A stretch of DNA of 32,480 bases, taken from Cephaloticoccus capnophilus. GTDB lineage: Bacteria; Verrucomicrobiota; Verrucomicrobiia; Opitutales; Opitutaceae. The position numbers were made by a program, and so were the translations under genes. The notes under the pieces were generated by a model. It was not told where the DNA came from, searched no databases, and worked only from the letters and a program-made list of their open reading frames with translations. The stretch is from NCBI RefSeq assembly GCF_001580045.1, contig NZ_LSZP01000008.1:1-32480 (forward strand), in the 5' to 3' direction. Below are positions 22,400 through 30,018 of the stretch, one piece after another (within the stretch, counting starts at the first letter, position 1; each line of letters starts with the position of its first letter).

Positions 22400-22810
22400 A
22401 TGGCTACCGCAACAACCCCAGAGCACATTGAGGCGCAGCCCGCACCGGTCGCAGAAAAAGCCCCACGGGTGGAGGTACGCAAGATCGCCATCGACAATAG
22501 CACCTTGTCCGTGCTGGCAGTCGGCGTCGCGCTATTTGCGCTCGCGTTTGGAGCCTTCACCCACTTGAGCGGGCGCATAGAAAGCCTAGATGCAAAATTT
22601 GACGCGAGAATAGACAAGCTGGATGCGAAAATTGAGCAACAGGCCGCACGCACCGATGCGAGAATAGACAGACTGGACGCGAAGATTGAAAAGGTCTCTT
22701 CAGAACTTAACGCGAAGATTGATCGGGTAGACGCGAAGATTGACGCGGTAAATGCGCGGCTTGACCGGCTCTTTGAAGTGATTGCCTCGCCCGGACGCAG
22801 AGAGTCTTAG
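22400..22810 (+). CDS. Membrane-anchored coiled-coil protein, copy B
   Basis: 136 residues. The first 60 are nearly identical to copy A, including the membrane segment, and so are the last 25. The coil in between is rearranged. Copy B has a block running from FDARIDKLDAK through EQQAARTDARID that copy A lacks, whereas copy A has one extra RIDRLDAK unit. Growth and loss of whole heptad-type units by slippage or recombination explains this. A good terminator follows (22854-22880). Confidence 0.75.
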   Translation: MATATTPEHIEAQPAPVAEKAPRVEVRKIAIDNSTLSVLAVGVALFALAFGAFTHLSGRIESLDAKFDARIDKLDAKIEQQAARTDARIDRLDAKIEKVSSELNAKIDRVDAKIDAVNARLDRLFEVIASPGRRES

Positions 22811-22853
22811 GGGTAGGACTGCGCGCGAAACGATCGCGGGAAACTGAGGAGCA

Positions 22854-22880
22854 GGGGCGTTTTTACGACGCCCCTTTTTT
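22854..22880 (+). terminator. Rho-independent terminator after coiled-coil gene B
   Basis: GGGGCGT and ACGCCCC form a 7-bp GC-rich stem with a 7-nt loop, followed by six T residues. The equivalent site after copy A (about 22213-22240) keeps the T-run but its stem has decayed to roughly four pairs, so the upstream copy may read through into copy B. Confidence 0.85.
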
Positions 22881-23059
22881 GCGGGCGGAGGACGGCGCTG
22901 CGAGTTCTTCTGGCGTGCTCTCGTCACCGCCCAGCCACTCTCTAGAAAATGATTCCCCGTGAGGGTATCAGGGGTGGAAAAGGATCGTTGGTGCCCCTTA
23001 CGATACGAAGGAGAAGTTGGCGCGGTACCCGCGCATTTGGGGTTTAGTAAACTGGGTGC

Positions 23060-24598
23060 TTAGTAAAATAGCTTCCGGTCGAGGCTGCGGTACTGGATGG
23101 CTTCGAGTAAATGCGGCGGCTCGATGTGTTCGGAGCCGGCAAGGTCGGCGATCGTGCGGGTGACTTTGAGGATCCGGTCGTAGGCGCGTGCAGACAGCGA
23201 CAGTTGCTCCATCGCTTGTTGGAGGAGGTCACCGAGGGTCGAGTCGATACGGCAAAACTGGCGAATCTGAGTGTGAGTCATTCGCGCATTACTCGTGGTG
23301 CGCGTCGCCGCAAAACGCGTGTGCTGGCGTGTACGCGCAGCTTGAATCCGTTCGCGCATTGCCACCGAGCTTTCGCTTGCGGACTCGGTACGCAGTTCGC
23401 GAATCGAGAGCGTGGGTGCGTCGATATGGATGTCGATACGGTCGAGGAGTGGGCCGCTAATGCGGGAGCGGTAGCGTTGGATTTGGATGGGCGAGCAGCG
23501 GCATTCGTGCTGTGGGTCACCGAGGTAGCCGCAGGGGCAGGGGTTCATGGCTGCGGTAAGCATGAAGGCGCACGGAAGCGTGACCTTGCCTGCGCTACGC
23601 GAGATGGTGACTTCGCCGTCTTCGAGAGGTTGGCGCAATACTTCGAGGGCTGAGCGTTTGAACTCGGGCAGTTCGTCCAAAAAGAGAACGCCGTGGTGCG
23701 CGAGCGAGATTTCTCCTGGGCCGGGCATTGTGCCGCCGCCTAGTAAGCCGACATCCGAAATGGTGTGATGTGGGCTGCGAAAGGGACGTTCGCACCACGG
23801 GGCTTCGCCGCTGATCGTGCGCCCGGCTGCCGAGTGAATACTCAAGATTTCGAGCGACTCATCCAGTGTGGGCTCGGGCATGATGGTCGGGATGCGCTTG
23901 GCGATCATCGACTTCCCCGAGCCAGGCGGGCCAATCATGAGCAGGTTGTGGTTGCCTGCGACGGCGACCTCGACTGCACGCCGAAGCGCGTGCTGACCTT
24001 TGATTTCGGAAAAATCTCCGCTGAGTGCCGAATCGCTTTTTCTCAAAAAATGCCGGTCGCCGCGCAATGGGGCGAGCGCGAGCGTGCCACTGAGAAAGCG
24101 ATGGGCTTGGTCCAGCGACTCGACGCGATAGACGGCAATTCCTTCAACGAGCGCGGCTTCTTCTGCCGAGCGTGGCGGAAGCAGTAGGCCCGTTTTGCCA
24201 AGTTTGCGCGCGAGCTGGGCAATGGCGAGTGCACCGCGTATGGGACGGGTGATGCCGGAGAGTCCAAGTTCGCCTGCAACCAAATAGTCCGCTGGATTGA
24301 GTACTGGGGTGAGTTGGCCAGTTGAAAGCAGGATGCCCAGCGCAATGGGCAGGTCGTAGAGCGGGCCTTCTTTGCGAATGTCAGCCGGGGCGAGATTGAT
24401 TGTCGTACGCGTCTCGGGCATCGCGAAGCCGCTGTTGCTAAGCGCGGAGTGCACGCGGTCTTCGGACTCTTTGACGGCGGCATCGGGCAGGCCGACGAGG
24501 ACGAGGCGCGGGTCGCCCGACTCGCCGGAGTTCACCTCTACTTGCACAGGAGCGGCGACGATGCCTTGCAGCGTGGCAGAATGGATGGAGGCCAACAT
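23060..24598 (-). CDS. comM: YifB/ComM-family Mg-chelatase-like AAA+ ATPase
   Basis: AAA+ ATPase of the YifB/ComM family, linked in other bacteria to branch migration during natural transformation. The N-terminal Lon-substrate-binding-like domain begins [13 protein letters not shown] and contains [26 protein letters not shown]. The ATPase core has Walker A GPPGSGKS (about 217-224), sensor-type [10 protein letters not shown] and FLDELPEF. The C-terminal domain has the family cysteines in NPCPCGY and [26 protein letters not shown] start at the ATG at 24598 (512 residues), which matches the family; the frame is open 10 codons further. It is divergent from coaE with about 170 nt between. Confidence 0.93.
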   Translation of the reverse strand: MLASIHSATLQGIVAAPVQVEVNSGESGDPRLVLVGLPDAAVKESEDRVHSALSNSGFAMPETRTTINLAPADIRKEGPLYDLPIALGILLSTGQLTPVLNPADYLVAGELGLSGITRPIRGALAIAQLARKLGKTGLLLPPRSAEEAALVEGIAVYRVESLDQAHRFLSGTLALAPLRGDRHFLRKSDSALSGDFSEIKGQHALRRAVEVAVAGNHNLLMIGPPGSGKSMIAKRIPTIMPEPTLDESLEILSIHSAAGRTISGEAPWCERPFRSPHHTISDVGLLGGGTMPGPGEISLAHHGVLFLDELPEFKRSALEVLRQPLEDGEVTISRSAGKVTLPCAFMLTAAMNPCPCGYLGDPQHECRCSPIQIQRYRSRISGPLLDRIDIHIDAPTLSIRELRTESASESSVAMRERIQAARTRQHTRFAATRTTSNARMTHTQIRQFCRIDSTLGDLLQQAMEQLSLSARAYDRILKVTRTIADLAGSEHIEPPHLLEAIQYRSLDRKLFY

Positions 24599-24768
24599 GG
24601 CGAGCGAGCGGCGAAAAGTAAGCGCCAAGGGGAGGGGGGCGCGTTTCTTTCGGTTGAGGTGGGGCGGTTGGGGGCAATTTGCTCTGGAGTGGAGCGTTTT
24701 TTGTTGATGAAAACAAAGGTCTTAAGGATGTCTAACCCGAAGTCCGAATCGGCACTTTTAGGGATTTT

Positions 24769-25419
24769 ATGATTATCGGCATTACAGGTGGGATGGGGTG
24801 TGGGAAGTCGACTGCAGCGGCACTGTTTGCTGAGCACGGGTTTGCGCGGTTGGACTCCGATGCACTTGTGCGCGATCGGATTTTGCGCGAGCCGGAGGTG
24901 CTGTCGGCAATTCATGAAAAATTCGGCGATGGGGTTTTTCTCACAAATAGTGCCAACGGCACTACAGGCATGAGCGGCTCGGGAGCAGGTTCGGAGAGGT
25001 GCTTCGGAGAGCTTGACCGTGCATGGCTGGCGGAGCGTGTGTTTGCCTGCGATGACGCTCGACTGTGGTTGGAGGCGCTCACACACCCGCGTCTTTTTTC
25101 GCTTTGGCGCGAAGCGCTTTGCTGCGCTCCACCCAGCACACGCTGGGTGATTGAGGTGCCGCTGCTTTTTGAAAAGCACTTGGAGAATTGGTTTGATCTC
25201 ACGGTTTGCGTGGCCTCCTCTTCGCCCCAGCAAATCGCACGGCTGGAGCAGCGAGGGGTTGTCAGGGAACTCGCCGAACAACGCATTCTCAAACAACTCC
25301 CTCTCGCGACGAAACTCTCTTTGGCCGATATCGTTTTGTGGAACGACGCTGCGCTTAGCTCCCTCCAACACCAAGTGGAACACGTAATAGCCCAGCTTCC
25401 CCACAGTCCGCATAATTGA
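24769..25419 (+). CDS. coaE: Dephospho-CoA kinase
   Basis: Phosphorylates the ribose 3'-OH of dephospho-CoA, the last step of coenzyme A synthesis. P-loop GGMGCGKST (7-15), LDSDALVRD, the LDRAWLAERVF helix, THPRLF and VIEVPLLFE are family landmarks. About 18-20 residues (roughly 59-78, Asn, Gly, Ser and Thr-rich) are inserted between FGDGVFL and GELDRAWL, with a strong DNA hairpin. A second hairpin (25130-25149) lies in a variable loop of normal length before VIEVPLL. rho starts 81 nt after the stop. Confidence 0.94.
   Translation: MIIGITGGMGCGKSTAAALFAEHGFARLDSDALVRDRILREPEVLSAIHEKFGDGVFLTNSANGTTGMSGSGAGSERCFGELDRAWLAERVFACDDARLWLEALTHPRLFSLWREALCCAPPSTRWVIEVPLLFEKHLENWFDLTVCVASSSPQQIARLEQRGVVRELAEQRILKQLPLATKLSLADIVLWNDAALSSLQHQVEHVIAQLPHSPHN
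24943..25002 (+). repeat. In-frame palindromic insert in coaE
   Basis: The perfect hairpin TAGTGCC-AAC-GGCACTA (24948-24964, 7-bp stem, 3-nt loop) begins a Gly/Ser/Thr-rich stretch absent from E. coli CoaE as remembered. The hairpin translates as NSANGTT. Confidence 0.55.
25130..25149 (+). repeat. Second hairpin inside coaE
   Basis: CACCCAGC-ACAC-GCTGGGTG is a perfect 8-bp stem with a 4-nt loop, coding for PPSTRWV just before the conserved VPLLFE. The loop is not longer than in E. coli CoaE, so this could be replacement rather than insertion, or chance in GC-rich coding DNA. Confidence 0.4.
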
Positions 25420-25499
25420 AGGACTGCTCACTTCTTCTGTCATACGCGGCGCAATACATTCCGTCCTTTTCTCAACACCTCTCGCCTATCCCATCCCCT

Positions 25500-27572
25500 A
25501 TGGACAATGACCTCCTCCCTGAAGTGGAGCCTGTAAAGAAAGCTGTGACGCGTAAGCCGCGCGCGCCGCGCACCAAGAAGACCGACACTGTCGATAGTTC
25601 GCAGACCTTGCTTGAGGTGCTCGTGCCCCAAGCTGCCGCGCCTGCTGAGAAACCGAAGCGTGGTAGGCCGCGCAAGAAGCCTGCCGCTTTGGGCGCCGCA
25701 GAAACGCAGCCCGAAGCGTCCGCACCGAAGTCCGCAAAGGCGGTATCGGCCTCGACGAGCGCAAGTACCGAGGCGCAAGTCGCTTCGCCGTCGTCGTCAC
25801 AGGACTCAGCCCCGCGCGCTGAGCGAAGCACGTTTTTTAAGCCCGAGCCGAATCCGGCTGCCGTTGTCGAGTGGTCTCTGCCCGAGCGGGAAAGGCCGCT
25901 TGAGCGGCCCTCAACTCAAGCGGTAACCGAAGTGCCTGCTTCGCCCGAGGCTCCCCTTCCCGAAGCTCCGGTTTCCGCGCCGGAGTCGGCGAGCGGAAAT
26001 GGCAATAGCAACGTAAATGGAGGAAACGGCCGAAAGCCGCCGTATCAGCCGAACCACTTCAAAAATAACGGACAGCAGTCGGGCGCCCAGTTCGACCGTG
26101 ACCGCGATTCGTGGAAGAAGAACAAGCGCAGCCGCAGCAAGAAAGGCGGCAAGTGGCAGCCCGGCGGTGGCGGCAATAACTCCGGCCCTGCGCACCCACA
26201 GCAGCCTGGGCCCGCTGCACAGCAAGTTGGCGTTCAAGGAGACTTGCCCGATCCGTCACGCTTCGAGGACCTTGCCGCGCTCGACGCACTTGCTGCCGGG
26301 CTTGCCGAGTCCGCGCACGCTCCGATTTACCTCGACCACGTTTACGCACTCGCACTGGCCGAGCTAAACACCTTTGCCCGATCACTCGGTATCACTTTCG
26401 AGGGCACCCTCAACCGCGCGCAACTCATCGAGCTCATTTTCAAAAACGCTGCGGAGGCGAAACGTCCCCTGCGTGATCGAGGCTACATCGACATCAACGC
26501 GCAGGGCGCCTTCATCGTGCACACGCACGTCAACTACCGGCTCTACCCCGAGGACGCGTGGCTGCCCGAGTGCCTCATCAAACGCTACGGGCTAAAGCGC
26601 GGTCACCGAGTCGAAGTGCTCGTCGCCCCGCCGAGCGAGGGCGAGCGCTGCCCGGCCGTCGTGCGCATCGAGAGCGTGATGGGTGGCGCCCCCGAGGAAA
26701 TTTCAAAAGTCACGCCTTTCGAAGAGCTCGTGCCTTACTACCCGCTTCAGCGCATCTTGCTCGAAGCCCCCGCCGTGCAGCGCGACGTGTCGATGCGCGC
26801 GGTCGATATTTTGACGCCGATTGGATTTGGGCAACGCGGGCTAATCGTCGCACCGCCGCGCACGGGTAAGACGATCCTGTTGCAAAACATCGCCAACTCC
26901 GTCGCGGAAAACTTCCCCGACTACACGCTCATCCTGCTCCTCATCGACGAGCGTCCCGAGGAAGTCACCGACTTCCGCCGTCACACAAAGGGCGAGGTCG
27001 TTTCCTCGACCTTCGACGAAGCCCCGGAGAGCCACGTCCACTGTGCCGAGATGGTTGGGGAAAAAGCGCGCCGCCTCGTCGAGCAGGGTAAGCACGTCGT
27101 CATCTTGCTCGACTCGATCACGCGGCTTGCCCGCGCCTACAACGCGCTCGCCTCTAACTCCGGCAAAATCATGTCGGGCGGCATGGAGGCGACCGCGCTC
27201 CAAAAGCCGAAACGCTTCTTCGGTGCCGCGCGCAACATTGAGGGCGCGGGCAGTCTCACCATTATCGGCACCGCACTCGTCGATACGGGCAGCCGCATGG
27301 ACGAGGTGATTTTCGAGGAGTTCAAGGGCACTGGTAACATGGAGTTGCACCTCGACCGGGGACTTGTTGAGCGGCGGATTTTCCCCGCGATCAACATCGA
27401 CCGCTCCGGCACGCGTAAAGAGGAGCTCATCTACCATCCCGAAGAGTTGCAGAAGATTTACGGGCTGCGCCGCGCCATGCAGGGGCTCGGGCCAATCGAG
27501 TCGATGGAGATGCTCATCAAGCGGCTTAAAGCGACCAAATCCAACGCGGAGTTCTTGCTCGGCCTGCGTTAA
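25500..27572 (+). CDS. rho: Transcription termination factor Rho (with long disordered N-terminus)
   Basis: Hexameric RNA helicase that terminates transcription. The C-terminal 420 residues hold the RecA-like motor: PPRTGKTILLQ (Walker A, about 451-461), LLLIDERPEEVTDFRR, ILLDSITRLARAYN, the Q-loop region SGKIMSGGMEATALQKPKRFFGAARN and the GLGPIESMEMLIKRLK end. Residues 1-260 are Ala/Pro/Lys- then Gly/Asn/Gln-rich and probably disordered, with a Lys/Arg-Ser patch (about 207-225), as in many non-proteobacterial Rho proteins. The cold-shock RNA-binding part (about 325-375) has AQGAFIVHT where the usual GFGFLR motif is expected. I start at the ATG at 25500 (690 residues); an in-frame TTG at 25416 is possible but adds nothing family-like. 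Confidence 0.94.
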   Translation: MDNDLLPEVEPVKKAVTRKPRAPRTKKTDTVDSSQTLLEVLVPQAAAPAEKPKRGRPRKKPAALGAAETQPEASAPKSAKAVSASTSASTEAQVASPSSSQDSAPRAERSTFFKPEPNPAAVVEWSLPERERPLERPSTQAVTEVPASPEAPLPEAPVSAPESASGNGNSNVNGGNGRKPPYQPNHFKNNGQQSGAQFDRDRDSWKKNKRSRSKKGGKWQPGGGGNNSGPAHPQQPGPAAQQVGVQGDLPDPSRFEDLAALDALAAGLAESAHAPIYLDHVYALALAELNTFARSLGITFEGTLNRAQLIELIFKNAAEAKRPLRDRGYIDINAQGAFIVHTHVNYRLYPEDAWLPECLIKRYGLKRGHRVEVLVAPPSEGERCPAVVRIESVMGGAPEEISKVTPFEELVPYYPLQRILLEAPAVQRDVSMRAVDILTPIGFGQRGLIVAPPRTGKTILLQNIANSVAENFPDYTLILLLIDERPEEVTDFRRHTKGEVVSSTFDEAPESHVHCAEMVGEKARRLVEQGKHVVILLDSITRLARAYNALASNSGKIMSGGMEATALQKPKRFFGAARNIEGAGSLTIIGTALVDTGSRMDEVIFEEFKGTGNMELHLDRGLVERRIFPAINIDRSGTRKEELIYHPEELQKIYGLRRAMQGLGPIESMEMLIKRLKATKSNAEFLLGLR

Positions 27573-27591
27573 GGAGACCAGTGCCCTTTGC

Positions 27592-27887
27592 CCACTGCGC
27601 GTGGGGCGGCAGCGTGTCGCTGCACCCATTTACCGAACGCTTGGTTGCCGTGCATTCGCACGGCAACCAAGCGTTCGGTAGAAAGGAACCCAAACTTGGA
27701 GGCGGGAGTTTACTGGTGATTTTTCCCACCTCGCCCAAACGGGTTATCACTCTACTTTCCCCTCCCTGTCGCAACGCGACAGGGGATTGTCCTTTTCAGA
27801 TTTTGGTTTCGTTTCTGCGCGTCGCGCAGAGGCGAAACCAAAATCTAAATGGGTGCAGGCACAGCCTGCCGCCCCACGCGTAGTGGG
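27592..27887 (+). repeat. Multi-hairpin intergenic element, copy 2 (complete)
   Basis: Fills most of the 413-bp gap between rho and the GspE/PilB gene. Five hairpins: 27609-27623 (GCAGCG-TGT-CGCTGC), 27631-27680 (perfect 23-bp stem, ATTC loop), 27764-27784 (CCCTGTCGC-AAC-GCGACAGGG), 27798-27846 (14-bp outer and 6-bp inner stem) and 27855-27869 (GCAGGC-ACA-GCCTGC). Both outer ends carry the same motif in inverted orientation, TGGGTGCAG, a hairpin, then CCGCCCCACGCG and AGTGGG. The element therefore has terminal inverted repeats of about 35-40 bp, as in a MITE. The spacer at about 27681-27763 is nearly identical to copy 1, while hairpins 2, 4 and 5 differ with base pairing kept. I see no protein gene in it, and it does not end in a T-run. 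Confidence 0.88.
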
Positions 27888-27985
27888 GAAGTATCAGCCA
27901 GCGCTAGGCGACGGCGGGCTGTTGTTTTTAGGGTAGGGCTGGACTGGTGTTCTCTCGGAACTTGGTCTAGGTAAGGCTTCCTCTG

Positions 27986-29635
27986 ATGAGTGCTGACGAG
28001 CCCGAGTCCGTTGCACAGCTTGCCGAGCAATTGGGGATTGCCCGGGTAGACTTGACGGAGCTTCAAGTCAGCGCGGAGTTGATCCGGCTGATTCCCCACG
28101 AGTTGGTGCGGCGTTACGAGTTGTTGCCGTTGCGTTATGAGGATGGCGGGCAGCGGCGGCTTTTCGTCGCAACTGCCGACCCGCTCAATACTGACGGGCT
28201 GGATGCGATCGCGCATTTGCTCGGCGTTGAGGTGGTTCCGTGTTTCGTGCCGCGCGAGGAGTTATGCGCGGCGACTGCGAGTCATTACGGCCGCGAAATC
28301 GCAGCGGCAGGTGCGTTTCTCGAAAGCGCGAGCGAGCACGCTTCGCTCGACGTATCCGCAGCGTTCCCCGAAGCCACTTCTGAAAACGACGCCGAAGCAG
28401 ATTTGGACGCACCGATTATCCAGCTCGTGCATCGGCTCATCATGCGGGCAGTGGAGCAGCGCGCTTCGGATATTCACCTAGAGCCGTTGGCGCGGCGATT
28501 TCGTGTGCGTTACCGAATCGACGGTGTGTTGATTGAGGCGGAGGCCCCACCGAAACGCTTGCAGGCGGCGATTATTTCGCGCGTCAAAATCATGGCGGGT
28601 ATCAGCATCGCCGAAAAACGACTCCCCCAAGACGGGCGGATTCAGCTCAAGCTGCCGAGTGCTCGGGGCGACAGCCGCAACAGCGAAAACCAAAGCAGCA
28701 GCGCGGTGGGCGGGGCTCGTGCAGCCGCACTCGATTTACGCGTGTCCTCGCTGCCAACCTCACACGGCGAGAGCATCGTGATGCGCATTCTCGACGGGGA
28801 AAGTCTGCGGCTCGGGCTCGGTGAACTCGGCTTCATGGCTGACGATCGCGCCGCCTTTGAGCGGCTAATCGCACAGCCAGACGGCATCGTGCTCGTCACC
28901 GGTCCAACCGGATCGGGGAAAACCACGACGCTCTACAGTTGCCTTCATGCGATTAACCAGCCCGACCGCAAAATTATCACGGTCGAAGATCCGGTGGAGT
29001 ATCAATTGAGCGGAGTAAACCAAGTGCCCGTCCGATCGGAGCTCGGGATGAGCTTTGCCGCTGCGCTGCGCGCTATGCTCCGGCAGGCTCCCAATATCGT
29101 GATGCTCGGCGAAATCCGTGACGCCGAGACTGCTGAAATCGCGATTCATGCTTCGCTAACCGGCCACATGGTTTTCTCGACCTTGCACACCAACGATTCG
29201 CCGGGCGCGGTCACGCGACTCATCGAGATCGGGGTAAAACCCTTCCTCGTGGCGACCTCCCTGCGCGGTGTGCTCGCGCAACGGCTCGTGAGAAAACTCT
29301 GCCCCGACTGCGCCCAAGCCCATACGCCAAGCGCGGCCGAGTTGAGCTTGCTCGGGATAGGAGAGAAAGAGGCGAGGGGAGCGACCTTTCGCCGCGCAGC
29401 CGGCTGCCCGAAGTGCCACCACACCGGTTATCGCGGCCGGACGGGGATTTTTGAACTGCTGCTAATTGACGAAGCCATGCAGCAACTCGTGCATGCCGGA
29501 GCCAGTGCCTCGAAGCTCCGTGCGTACGCCCGCCAAAACGGGATGCGCAGTCTGCGCGAAGATGGGCGGCGCAAAGTCCTGGCCGGACTCACCACGATTG
29601 AAGAAGTCCTTGCCGAAACCCTCGGCGACCGCTGA
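27986..29635 (+). CDS. GspE/PilB-family assembly ATPase
   Basis: Hexameric ATPase that powers type II secretion or type IV pilus extension from the cytoplasmic face. In order: an N-terminal MshEN-like domain (about 1-110), the N2 domain with RASDIHLEPL, Walker A GPTGSGKTTTLYS (306 on), the Asp box ITVEDPVEYQL, Walker B IVMLGEIRDAETAE, the His box STLHTNDSPGAV, and a zinc-binding tetracysteine module C439/C442 and C474/C477. Length 549 fits both GspE and PilB; no pilin, PilC or GspF gene is in the window to decide. About 20 extra residues (223-248) interrupt the usual RIQLKL to LDLRVSSLPT segment. Confidence 0.93.
   Translation: MSADEPESVAQLAEQLGIARVDLTELQVSAELIRLIPHELVRRYELLPLRYEDGGQRRLFVATADPLNTDGLDAIAHLLGVEVVPCFVPREELCAATASHYGREIAAAGAFLESASEHASLDVSAAFPEATSENDAEADLDAPIIQLVHRLIMRAVEQRASDIHLEPLARRFRVRYRIDGVLIEAEAPPKRLQAAIISRVKIMAGISIAEKRLPQDGRIQLKLPSARGDSRNSENQSSSAVGGARAAALDLRVSSLPTSHGESIVMRILDGESLRLGLGELGFMADDRAAFERLIAQPDGIVLVTGPTGSGKTTTLYSCLHAINQPDRKIITVEDPVEYQLSGVNQVPVRSELGMSFAAALRAMLRQAPNIVMLGEIRDAETAEIAIHASLTGHMVFSTLHTNDSPGAVTRLIEIGVKPFLVATSLRGVLAQRLVRKLCPDCAQAHTPSAAELSLLGIGEKEARGATFRRAAGCPKCHHTGYRGRTGIFELLLIDEAMQQLVHAGASASKLRAYARQNGMRSLREDGRRKVLAGLTTIEEVLAETLGDR
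28650..28727 (+). repeat. In-frame palindromic insert in the GspE/PilB gene
   Basis: The insert encodes a Ser/Asn/Gly/Ala-rich loop between two strands of the N2 domain. The DNA begins with the hairpin CCGAG-TG-CTCGG (28655-28666). GspE and PilB proteins normally have about five residues here; this one has about 25. Confidence 0.6.
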
Positions 29636-29680
29636 GGCGGGTCGGTCGGCTCCGACATTGACCACTAACCCAAGCGCGCA

Positions 29681-29936
29681 CCTCGCCGTTCACGGCGAGG
29701 TCAAGCGAGGTCATCGTCATATGGAGCCGAAGGCTCCTCTAGCTTGTGGAGGAGAAGCTCCGACCGCAGGGTCGGAGTTCTTCACCTCGCGGACACGCGT
29801 GAGGCACGCAGCACGTTTCTACCGTGCCTGCGGCACGGGAAGGTCAAAATGTCATCGGCTGAGGGCGGCGCCGACCGTAGGGAGAGGACGACTTGGGCGA
29901 GAAAGGTCGCCGAAGCGACTTGGAGGGCTTAGCGCT
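29681..29936. repeat. Array of seven or more small hairpins
   Basis: This fills most of the 383-bp gap between the GspE/PilB gene and the TonB receptor. Perfect or near-perfect stem-loops follow one another: 29681-29700 (CCTCGCCG-TTCA-CGGCGAGG), 29723-29737 (GGAGCC-GAA-GGCTCC), 29758-29777 (CTCCGACC-GCAG-GGTCGGAG), 29785-29804 (CCTC arms and GCG/CGC), 29822-29838 (CCGTGCC-TGC-GGCACGG), 29906-29919 (GTCGC-CGAA-GCGAC) and about 29921-29938 (GGAG arms followed by TTTTA). The spacers do not repeat, so it is not CRISPR. An open frame through it is Arg/Gly-rich nonsense. It could be a composite of palindromic insertion elements, a structured RNA, or a terminator region for the ATPase gene. Confidence 0.75.
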
Positions 29937-30018
29937 CCGTTTTAATACTAGGATTCAGATGCATTTACTTGCTCTCCTTGGGAAGAGTCTGTGAGACCAC
30001 GTCTCTCTAACTACCAAG

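Noticed and set aside
23020-23034. Perfect palindrome GCGCGG-TAC-CCGCGC as a terminator of the comM-like gene
   Set aside because: No T-run follows on either strand, so it may be a chance palindrome or a binding site in the gap.
25130-25149. Second coaE hairpin as a definite insertion
   Set aside because: The surrounding loop is not longer than in E. coli CoaE, so I list it only as a hairpin, not as an insert.
25416-25499. TTG start for rho
   Set aside because: It adds 28 residues that overlap the coaE stop and lack Rho-like character; the ATG at 25500 gives a normal N-terminus.
29681-29936. CRISPR array
   Set aside because: The hairpins differ from each other and there are no equal-length repeats or regular spacers; no cas genes are present.
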